Shown piece after piece: positions 1-5,886 of a DNA stretch of 13,979 nt. A model generated the notes under the pieces. That model ran no database searches. It saw only the letters and a list, made by a program, of their open reading frames with translations, and had not been told where the DNA came from. How positions within the stretch are numbered: position 1 is the first letter of the stretch; the number at the start of each line of letters is the position of its first letter. This DNA is from Oscillospiraceae bacterium. Its GTDB lineage: Bacteria; Bacillota; Clostridia; Oscillospirales; Ruminococcaceae. The stretch is taken from NCBI GenBank assembly GCA_029068025.1, contig JAIEDJ010000090.1, forward strand, positions 1 through 13,979, given 5' to 3'. The position numbers and the translations under genes are program-made.

Positions 1-27
1 ATAATTGCTTCTGTTCAGGTCATTCAT
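1..27 (-). CDS. 5' end of an unidentified downstream gene (partial)
   Basis: An ATG at 25-27 (minus strand) opens a frame of nine codons (M-N-D-L-N-R-S-N-Y) that runs off the window edge. It lies 17 bases after the MATE stop codon and has a GAGGTGG ribosome site four bases upstream, so it is probably the next gene of the same operon. The other nearby ATG, at 21-23, hits a stop after two codons. Nothing can be said about function from nine residues. Confidence 0.6.
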
Positions 28-44
28 AGTTCCACCTCAAAAAA

Positions 45-1457
45 TCATAACTTTACGTTGTCTTTGGTTTTGTGGTGTTTTATCTTTAACAGGCACACAA
101 TGCCTATCACCACCGACATAAGTCCGATACCGACATTGGAGACCAGCATCGCAATACCGAGACTTTCCGCTCCCATATCGGGGAAGCAGTTTATCATAAC
201 AAGCATAGACGGGATACGGAACACAAACAGCCTCGAAAGGTTGCAGACCATCGAGACCTTTGTATAACCCAGTCCATATATCAAGCCGTTTACCGAGGAG
301 TTTACCGCCAACGCGATTATACCCACACGCTCATATGAGAATATCTTCTCGATAAGCGCCGCCTTCTCAGGACCGCCGTCTCCCGCGAAAAACGCGGAGA
401 TCGGTTCGCTGAATATCACCAGAATAATGAATCCGATGATCGAAATAAGCAAATTCAGCGTAAGCGTACAAAAGAATACCTTGATCATGCGGGAATAATA
501 CTTCTGGCTGAGATTGTAGCTTATGACCGAGCTTTCGGAGTCCTCGCTGTATGATGTAAGGTGCGTCACGGAGCCGCTGATCTGGTTGGAAACACCCAGC
601 GCTCCCACCGCTCCGGGTTCTGCGTCTTCATAGCGCATTCCCAGGCTGTTTACTATGACCTTGCCCATCGAAAAAACGAATTTCCCCAACGAAACGGGGA
701 TGGACAAGGAGCAAAGCGGCTTAAAGAAGTCCTTTGTGAACATCACGTTCTTCGGGTTGAACTTGAACAGATAATTTTTTCTGAACAGGTTCACCCACGC
801 GTAGATCGTCACCGAGATGTCCGCGCAGAGCGTTCCGCCCGCGACCCACGCCGTGCCGAGCTTCAACACGTTCACAAAAGTCACAGTAAACACCAGCTTC
901 AGCACCATCGACGTTATGTTGATCAGCGTAATGTTCTTCATAGCGCCGCGAGCCTTTTCCAAGCCCATGAACACTTGATTGAACAGTCCCACACCGATAG
1001 ATATGATCTGAACGCGGAAATATCCGATTCCCATATCTATCATTTCCGGGGTCATGCCGCCGAGCTTAAGGATTCCGACTGCGGCGATCTGAATGACCGC
1101 GATCACAAACAATGCCAGACAGAAAAAAACCTCTATCGTGGTGTTGGCGGATCTTTTCGCCTTGTCATATTCCCCGCGCCCGATCAGCCGTGAGACGATT
1201 ATCGAGCTTCCGGTCGCAAAGCCCGCACCCAGCGCAATGATCAGCTGCTTTATCTGCGATATCATAACAACGCTTGATAACGCGTTGTTGTCTGTTGCTG
1301 ATACAACGACAGTATCGATTATGCTGCTTATATATGAAAAAGCGCCAAGCGCCATCAACGGAAGAGAAATATTCAGAACGACAGCCATAGGGTTGCCGTT
1401 CAGAATAAATTCTCTGCGCTTAAGATCTTTTTCACTTACCGTGGAAGAATCAGCCAT
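45..1457 (-). CDS. MATE-family multidrug/solute efflux transporter
   Basis: This 470-residue integral membrane protein has the usual length and hydrophobicity pattern of the MATE family (cation-coupled antiporters of the cytoplasmic membrane, normally about 12 helices). The N-terminal pattern, a short charged leader then a NPMAVVLNISLPLMALGAFSYI segment, and the basic C-terminus (KIKHHKTKDN) fit the family. The ATG at 1455-1457 has a GAAGG site six bases upstream. Its first 8 bases overlap the end of the ABC ATPase gene, which suggests translational coupling and membership of the kdu operon. MATE proteins usually export drugs or metabolites. A uronate-related cargo is only suggested by context, and no substrate can be read from the sequence. 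Family call is firm; role is unknown. Confidence 0.9.
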   Translation of the reverse strand: MADSSTVSEKDLKRREFILNGNPMAVVLNISLPLMALGAFSYISSIIDTVVVSATDNNALSSVVMISQIKQLIIALGAGFATGSSIIVSRLIGRGEYDKAKRSANTTIEVFFCLALFVIAVIQIAAVGILKLGGMTPEMIDMGIGYFRVQIISIGVGLFNQVFMGLEKARGAMKNITLINITSMVLKLVFTVTFVNVLKLGTAWVAGGTLCADISVTIYAWVNLFRKNYLFKFNPKNVMFTKDFFKPLCSLSIPVSLGKFVFSMGKVIVNSLGMRYEDAEPGAVGALGVSNQISGSVTHLTSYSEDSESSVISYNLSQKYYSRMIKVFFCTLTLNLLISIIGFIILVIFSEPISAFFAGDGGPEKAALIEKIFSYERVGIIALAVNSSVNGLIYGLGYTKVSMVCNLSRLFVFRIPSMLVMINCFPDMGAESLGIAMLVSNVGIGLMSVVIGIVCLLKIKHHKTKDNVKL

Positions 1458-2559
1458 TGTCTGCCTTCAGCTGGATCCTCTTCTCGGTGTGCTTGTCGAA
1501 CAGATACACGCTCTCAAACGGTATAGCGAATTCCAGCTTGGAATCCACCGCGGGAGAATCATGCGGATCGACCTTGAGGATAGTCTTAACGCCGTGCAGA
1601 TCCATATACACGTTTGTGTTATCGCCGAGCAGCTCGGTAAGCTCTACGGTTCCGTTGAGCTTGAACGCCTTGCGGACGTCCTCCTTGCCTACGAGCTTTA
1701 TTGCCTCGGGTCTGAAGCCGAAAGCCACTTCCTCGCACTCATATTTCTCAACGACTTCCTTGTCCGCGATCGCGATCAGATCGATAACAGTGTCGTTGAT
1801 GGTTATCTTGCCGTCCTTAACATACGCGTCGATAAAGTTCATCGGAGGCTCTCCGATAAATCCCGCAACGAACATATTAGTCGGATTGAAGTACAGATCA
1901 TACGGCGTACCAACCTGCTGGATGTAACCGTCCTTCATAACAACGATCCTGTCGGCCATGGTCATAGCCTCAGTCTGGTCGTGCGTTACATAGATAGTTG
2001 TCGCTCCGGTATTGCGGTGGATCTGTGTGATCTCGGAACGCATGGTAACTCTCTGCTTAGCGTCAAGGTTGGAAAGCGGTTCGTCCATAAGGAAGATGTC
2101 AACCTTACGGATGATGGCACGTCCAACGGCAACTCTCTGTCTCTGACCGCCCGACAAAGCACGCGGCTTTCTGTCGAGATATTCGGTAAGACCGAGGATA
2201 TTCGCGGTCGCCATTACTCTTTCCTCGATAACGTCATCGTCAACACCCTGAAGCGTAAGACCGAATGCCAGGTTGTCATATACCGACATATGCGGATAAA
2301 GCGCATAGCTCTGGAAAACCATCGCGATACCGCGGGCACGAGGACCCATTTCATTTGCCCTTACACCACCGATGTAAAAGTCGCCCTTGCTTATGTTCTC
2401 AAGACCTGCGATCATACGCAGCGTGGTGGACTTACCGCAGCCGGACGAGCCGACGAATACGATAAATTCTCCCTTCTCGATTTCAAGATTGAAATCATGT
2501 ACGGCATGGTAGCCGTTCGGATAGATCTTGTTGATCCCTCTTAAAGTTAAATAAGACAT
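1450..2559 (-). CDS. msmX: MsmX/UgpC-type sugar ABC transporter ATP-binding protein
   Basis: This 369-residue cytoplasmic ATPase belongs to the CUT1 carbohydrate importer family. It has a Walker A at residues 37-45 (GSSGCGKST), a Q-loop in VFQSYALYPHM, the signature LSGGQRQ at 135-141, a Walker B ending in D159-E160, and the switch His193. The C-terminal third is the OB-fold regulatory region typical of MsmK/MsmX/UgpC. I start it at the ATG at 2557-2559 because MSYLTLRGINKIYPNG is the usual N-terminus; extending 16 codons to a TTG at 2607 adds a non-conserved tail. No permease or binding protein is adjacent. In Firmicutes such ATPases often serve several importers, so it may power an oligogalacturonide importer encoded elsewhere. 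The symbol is a family-level assignment. Confidence 0.93.
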   Translation of the reverse strand: MSYLTLRGINKIYPNGYHAVHDFNLEIEKGEFIVFVGSSGCGKSTTLRMIAGLENISKGDFYIGGVRANEMGPRARGIAMVFQSYALYPHMSVYDNLAFGLTLQGVDDDVIEERVMATANILGLTEYLDRKPRALSGGQRQRVAVGRAIIRKVDIFLMDEPLSNLDAKQRVTMRSEITQIHRNTGATTIYVTHDQTEAMTMADRIVVMKDGYIQQVGTPYDLYFNPTNMFVAGFIGEPPMNFIDAYVKDGKITINDTVIDLIAIADKEVVEKYECEEVAFGFRPEAIKLVGKEDVRKAFKLNGTVELTELLGDNTNVYMDLHGVKTILKVDPHDSPAVDSKLEFAIPFESVYLFDKHTEKRIQLKADNG

Positions 2560-2619
2560 AACGGTACTCTCACTTTTCAATGATTTTTTCCTCGGGACAG
2601 TTCCCAAAGTTTGCGTTTA

Positions 2620-2646
2620 TTAACAACGGAATAACCCGTTTGTTAC
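2620..2646 (-). other. Small hairpin in the kduI-ATPase spacer
   Basis: AACAACGG (2622-2629) pairs with CCGTTTGTT (2636-2644) with one bulged base and a six-base loop. It lies just after the kduI stop codon in the 92-base spacer. No T-tract follows on the minus strand, so it is not a convincing intrinsic terminator. It may protect the 3' end of an mRNA segment or be chance. Confidence 0.3.
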
Positions 2647-2651
2647 CTTTG

Positions 2652-3488
2652 TTACTTCAAGTCAAAATTGCCTATGTTGTCCATATCATCATAGGTCTGG
2701 TTCTCGCCGCACATACCCCAGATAAAGGTGTAGTTGCTGGTTGCCGTTCCGCTGTGGATCGACCAACTCGGGGAGATGACCGCCTGCTCGTTGTGCAGAA
2801 TGATATGGCGTGTCTCCTGAGGCTGACCCATCATATGGAATACTACGTTGTCGCCCTCAAGCTCGAAGTAGAAGTAAACCTCCATTCTTCTTTCATGAGT
2901 GTGCGACGGCATTGTGTTCCAGCTGCTGCCGGGAGCAAGCTCGGTCATACCCATAGCGAGCTGACAGCTCTCACAAACGGCGGGATTTACATACTGATTA
3001 ACAACGCGCTTGTTCATATTCTCAACAGTGCCGAGCGGTCTGTGAACAGCCATATCCTTGGTGATATACACGGTCGGATAGGTCTTGTGCGCAGGGCAGG
3101 AATTGATATAGAACTTCGCGGGATTTGACTTATCAGCGGACTTGAACACGATCTCCTTCGTGCCCATACCGATATAAATTCCATCCTTGAAGTCGAGGGC
3201 ATATTCCTTGCCGTCGAGAACAACGGTTCCCTTGCCGCCGACATTGATGATACCCATCTCACGTCTCTCAAGGAAGTACTCCGTGCCCAGCTCCTTTGTG
3301 GAACCGAGAGAAAGCTCCTTGTTTACAGGCATAGCGCCGCCCGCGATCATCCTGTCCTGATGGGAGTAGGTAAGCGCAACCTCATCGGCAACGAACACCT
3401 TGTCGATCAGGTAATGCTTCCTGAGCTCCTCTGTTGTATAGTGCTTGGAATCATCGGGGTGGTTTGCGTATCTGATATCTAAAGTCAT
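2652..3488 (-). CDS. kduI: 5-keto-4-deoxyuronate isomerase (5-dehydro-4-deoxy-D-glucuronate isomerase)
   Basis: KduI interconverts 5-keto-4-deoxyuronate (DKI), the open form of the unsaturated uronate released from pectin, and 2,5-diketo-3-deoxygluconate. The 278-residue length equals that of the E. coli enzyme. The zinc ligands of this cupin-fold family sit at the same positions: His196 and His198 in SHTHERR, Glu203 in RMEVYFYF, and His245 in WSIHSG. The N-terminus MTLDIRYANHPDD is typical, and an AGGAG site precedes the ATG. The gene follows the TIM-barrel gene by 42 bases and precedes the ABC ATPase. Its product feeds KduD, encoded upstream in the same cluster. It is cytoplasmic, with no signal peptide. 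Assignment is secure. Confidence 0.97.
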   Translation of the reverse strand: MTLDIRYANHPDDSKHYTTEELRKHYLIDKVFVADEVALTYSHQDRMIAGGAMPVNKELSLGSTKELGTEYFLERREMGIINVGGKGTVVLDGKEYALDFKDGIYIGMGTKEIVFKSADKSNPAKFYINSCPAHKTYPTVYITKDMAVHRPLGTVENMNKRVVNQYVNPAVCESCQLAMGMTELAPGSSWNTMPSHTHERRMEVYFYFELEGDNVVFHMMGQPQETRHIILHNEQAVISPSWSIHSGTATSNYTFIWGMCGENQTYDDMDNIGNFDLK

Positions 3489-3530
3489 AATTCTAATTCT
3501 CCTAAAAAATAAGCAAAGCCGTTGACCTGC

Positions 3531-4367
3531 TTAAATTTTACTCTTCAAGCAAGCCACCGCTCCGGGAATATCATCTCCGGTGGTGCCTTCAAATACAAGG
3601 TTCGCGTCCGGGCAAACCTTTTTTATTTCGGGAATTATCCTCGAATAGTCGAAAATGCCCTGACCCACACCGACCTGCTTCAATGAGCCGTCCTCGGCGA
3701 TCACACAATCCTTGATGTGGAATACGCATATCCTGTCGCCAAAGGTTTGCAGCCCCTCAGCCAGAATATCGTATCTTTGATCGACATTCGACTTATCGAG
3801 ATAGTTGTAAAGATCGAAAATGATCTTGATGTTGCTTCTTCCAATGCTCTTGACCGCGCGATCCAGCGTTTTCACGTCATAGCAGACATGACCGAAAGCG
3901 CCCTCCATTCCGACATAAGCGTTCTGATCCTTTGCGTAGTCGCAAAGCTCCGAAAACGTCGCGATCACCCTTTGCAGAGCCTCTTCGGTGCGGTTCTGCG
4001 GGTGATAAGTCCACTTATCCCCGTTGAACGACCCCGTTTCCGAGCCGACGATATTACAGCCGAACTCGTGAGAGAGTTTAAGGTAATCCTTGAACACCGC
4101 GATACCGTTGGTGATCTTTTCCTCGTTCGGATGAACCGGGTTGAAGTACGCACCAATAAGCGGAACGCTCTTCCCCGCCGCCTCGAACGTCCTGCGGAAA
4201 GCCGCGGCGCGGTCGGCATTGACCGCGCCGGGCGTGTAAGCTATTCCGTCAAGACATTTGTAAGCAACAAGCTGTACGCCGCTGAGCCCGAGTTCATCAA
4301 GCCGAGCGACTATATTCTCTTCGCCCTTGACCCCGAGGTCGTGAGCGCGGATAAACAGCTTCATCAT
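3531..4367 (-). CDS. Sugar phosphate isomerase/epimerase-like TIM-barrel protein (AP endonuclease 2 family)
   Basis: This 278-residue cytoplasmic protein has the pattern of the xylose-isomerase-like TIM-barrel family. Likely metal ligands are Glu155 (GMEGAFGH), Asp185 (IIFDLYNYL), His217 (CVFHIKD) and Glu260 (LVFEGTTGDD), the E-D-H-E set used by this family to bind a divalent cation. Such proteins act as epimerases or isomerases of keto-sugars or as dehydratases, so the reaction cannot be assigned. It lies between kdgK and kduI in a complete ketodeoxyuronate operon that already has an isomerase. It may handle a related uronate or keto-acid, for example from a decorated or epimeric pectin sugar (inference). 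The first of two consecutive ATGs is chosen because the AAGGA site is eight to nine bases upstream of it. Confidence 0.85.
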   Translation of the reverse strand: MMKLFIRAHDLGVKGEENIVARLDELGLSGVQLVAYKCLDGIAYTPGAVNADRAAAFRRTFEAAGKSVPLIGAYFNPVHPNEEKITNGIAVFKDYLKLSHEFGCNIVGSETGSFNGDKWTYHPQNRTEEALQRVIATFSELCDYAKDQNAYVGMEGAFGHVCYDVKTLDRAVKSIGRSNIKIIFDLYNYLDKSNVDQRYDILAEGLQTFGDRICVFHIKDCVIAEDGSLKQVGVGQGIFDYSRIIPEIKKVCPDANLVFEGTTGDDIPGAVACLKSKI

Positions 4368-4389
4368 AATGATTATCCTTATCTCAAAA

Positions 4390-4432
4390 CGTTCGGCAGT
4401 CGGTCAGATCTTCGATCTGACCTCGCCAAGCG
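4390..4432 (-). repeat. Long imperfect hairpin in the kdgK-TIM-barrel spacer
   Basis: A perfect 9-bp inverted repeat, GGTCAGATC (4402-4410) and GATCTGACC (4414-4422) with a 3-base loop, sits inside a second stem, GTTCGGC (4391-4397) with GCCAAGC (4425-4431), interrupted by one mismatch. On the minus-strand transcript the stem is followed by TTTTGAG, a weak T-run, and then by the ribosome site of the TIM-barrel gene. It could reduce read-through or protect upstream mRNA. It differs in sequence from the elements in the other spacers. Confidence 0.6.
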
Positions 4433-4483
4433 CTCCGTATTTTTTTCAAAAAACCCGTCCCGCTTGCCTGCCTCACTTGTCTA

Positions 4484-5515
4484 TTATCTTTGTACGCGTC
4501 CGGAAGCGTCGCCGCCTGCCAGAGTCTCAACATCAGCGCGGGTAACAAGGTTGAAGTCACCCGGAATGGTGTGCTTGAGAGCGGAAGCCGCAACAGCGAA
4601 CTCAAGAGCGTCCTTGAAGTTCTTGCCGTCAGCGAGACCGCAGATCAGACCGCCCGCGAAAGAGTCGCCGCCGCCTACGCGGTCAACGATCGGGTTGATG
4701 TTGTACTTTCTGGAGTGATAGAACTCTCTGGTCTTGCCGTCCATAATGCAGGCGCTCCAGTCGTTATTGGAAGCGGAGTGGCTCTCACGCAGAGAAGAAA
4801 TTACGTACTCAAAGTTGAACTTGTCGATCATCTGGTTGAAGATGTCAACATAGCCGTTCAGCTCCAGCTCACCCTTTGTTACGTCGGTTGCGCCGGGCTT
4901 AAAGCCGAGAACCTTTTCAGCATCCTCCTCGTTTCCGATGCAAACGTCAACATACTGCATAAGGTTGGTCATGACCTTCTGAGCCTTCTCGGAGCTCCAG
5001 AGCTTCTTACGGAAGTTAAGGTCAACGGAAACCTTAACGCCGTGCTTCTTAGCAGCCTTAAGAGCTTCCTCGGTAACCTGAGCAGCGAGATCCGAAACAG
5101 CCGGGGTGATACCGGTGAAGTGGAACCAGTCAGCGCCCTCAAAGATCTCATCGAAGTTGAACTTGGAAGCGTCAGCGGTAGCGATGGACGAATGAGCTCT
5201 GTCGTATACGACATTGGAAGCTCTCATCGAAGCGCCGGTCTCCAGGAAGTAGATACCGAGTCTCTCGCCGCACTTAGCGATGTGCTTGGTCTCAACGCCG
5301 TACTTGCGGAGAGCCGCGATAGCGCAGGCGCCGATGGGGTTATCGGGCACAGCGGTGATGAATTCCGCGTCGTGACCGTAGTTAGCGAGCGATACAGCTA
5401 CGTTAGCCTCGCCGCCGCCGTAGTTGATGTCGAACTCGTCAGCCTGAATGAACTTCTCGTTGTTCGGAGTGGAAAGTCTGAGCATGATCTCGCCCATAGT
5501 TACTATCTTAGCCAT
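4484..5515 (-). CDS. kdgK: 2-keto-3-deoxygluconate kinase (PfkB family)
   Basis: This 343-residue cytoplasmic sugar kinase phosphorylates 2-keto-3-deoxygluconate (KDG) with ATP to KDPG. The PfkB N-terminal substrate motif NYGGGEANVAVSLA is at 31-44. The C-terminal signature DRVGGGDSFAGGL is at 278-290, with Asp284 as catalytic base. The DRVGGGDSF variant, in place of the commoner DTTGAGDxF, is a form I associate with KDG kinases. The ATG at 5513-5515 has an AAGGAG site nine bases upstream. The gene is separated from the upstream aldolase gene by 371 bases filled with three tandem palindromic elements. It sits directly after eda in the pathway operon, so both the KDG-consuming kinase and the KDPG-cleaving aldolase are made from one transcript. 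A fructokinase or ribokinase is much less likely in this context. Confidence 0.93.
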   Translation of the reverse strand: MAKIVTMGEIMLRLSTPNNEKFIQADEFDINYGGGEANVAVSLANYGHDAEFITAVPDNPIGACAIAALRKYGVETKHIAKCGERLGIYFLETGASMRASNVVYDRAHSSIATADASKFNFDEIFEGADWFHFTGITPAVSDLAAQVTEEALKAAKKHGVKVSVDLNFRKKLWSSEKAQKVMTNLMQYVDVCIGNEEDAEKVLGFKPGATDVTKGELELNGYVDIFNQMIDKFNFEYVISSLRESHSASNNDWSACIMDGKTREFYHSRKYNINPIVDRVGGGDSFAGGLICGLADGKNFKDALEFAVAASALKHTIPGDFNLVTRADVETLAGGDASGRVQR

Positions 5516-5520
5516 TGGTT

Positions 5521-5537
5521 TAATCTCCTTATTTTAA
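5521..5537 (-). promoter_or_regulatory. Ribosome-binding site of kdgK, identical to that of eda
   Basis: On the minus strand this reads TTAAAATAAGGAGATTA. The same 17 bases occur at 6864-6880 before eda. In both places the AAGGAG core is nine bases from the ATG and the palindromic element ends a few bases upstream. The match suggests the site was copied together with the element. Confidence 0.8.
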
Positions 5538-5542
5538 AATGT

Positions 5543-5633
5543 GCAGCTTCCGCACCGGGCAAACGTTCCGTTTGCCCTATCAAGCTGCTGCTTTTCCGCT
5601 TCGCTGCACAGCAGCCGCTATTGCGGAAACTGC
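5543..5633 (-). repeat. Palindromic intergenic element family A, copy 1
   Basis: This 91-base element has arms GCAGCTTCCGCA (5543-5554) and TGCGGAAACTGC (5622-5633) that pair at 11 of 12 positions, or 13 of 14 with flanking bases 5541-5542 and 5634-5635. The one non-pair becomes G-U in minus-strand RNA. Inside are a perfect 9-bp hairpin, GGGCAAACG (5557-5565) with CGTTTGCCC (5569-5577), and a second stem with GCTGCTG (5584-5590) on one side. The predicted fold is a three-way junction. Confidence 0.9.
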
Positions 5634-5662
5634 ACAGTGAGCCACTACTCAATTTCATAATT

Positions 5663-5753
5663 GCAGCTTCCGCACCGGGCAAACGTTCCGTTTGCCCTAT
5701 CAAGCGGTCACTGTTCCACTTCGCTGCACAGCCGCCGCTATTGCGGAAGCTGC
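5663..5753 (-). repeat. Palindromic intergenic element family A, copy 2
   Basis: This copy begins exactly 120 bases after copy 1. Its outer arms GCAGCTTCCGCA (5663-5674) and TGCGGAAGCTGC (5742-5753) are a perfect 12-bp inverted repeat. The first internal hairpin is identical to copy 1. In the second, AGCGG (5703-5707) pairs with CCGCT (5735-5739), then one wobble and two mismatches, then CTG with CAG. The spacer linking copies 1 and 2 (5634-5662) is nearly the same as that linking copies 2 and 3 (5754-5782), so the tandem array duplicated as a 120-base unit. Confidence 0.9.
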
Positions 5754-5782
5754 ACAGTGAACCACTACTCAATTTCATAATT

Positions 5783-5874
5783 GCAGCTTCCGCACCGGGC
5801 AAACGTTCCGTTTGCCCTATCAAGCGGTCACTGCTCCACTTCGCTGCACAGCGACCGCTATTGCGGAAAGCTGC
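5783..5874 (-). repeat. Palindromic intergenic element family A, copy 3
   Basis: This third tandem copy again starts 120 bases after the previous one. The second internal stem is perfect over seven pairs, AGCGGTC (5823-5829) with GACCGCT (5853-5859). An extra A in the 3' outer arm (5862-5874) makes a one-base bulge. The copy ends about 12 bases from the eda stop codon. Its 3' flank (about 5875-5895) resembles the flank of copy 4, so homology extends a little beyond the arms. Confidence 0.9.
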
Positions 5875-5886
5875 GCGGTTTATAAA

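Noticed and set aside
1093..2544. Long plus-strand open frame (483 codons) opposite the MATE and ABC ATPase genes
   Set aside because: It is antisense to two genes with full family motifs, and its composition (rich in His, Arg and Leu) is that of a shadow frame.
2560..2607. Extension of the ABC ATPase to a TTG at 2607
   Set aside because: The 16 extra residues are not part of the family, and the ATG at 2557-2559 gives the standard N-terminus.
4436..4456. T-run/A-run palindrome (TTTTTTCAAAAAA) as a terminator after kdgK
   Set aside because: The AT palindrome is not preceded by a GC-rich stem on the minus strand, and the next gene follows in the same orientation with its own ribosome site.
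5503..5823. Minus-strand open frame of 106 codons with a 40-residue internal repeat across the tandem elements
   Set aside because: The 120-base period is a multiple of three, so any open frame repeats. The region is explained by palindromic elements, the frame overlaps the kdgK start, and it has no ribosome site or recognisable domain.
5543..5874. CRISPR array
   Set aside because: The repeated units are 91 bases with 29-base linkers that are nearly identical to each other. CRISPR repeats are shorter and their spacers differ.
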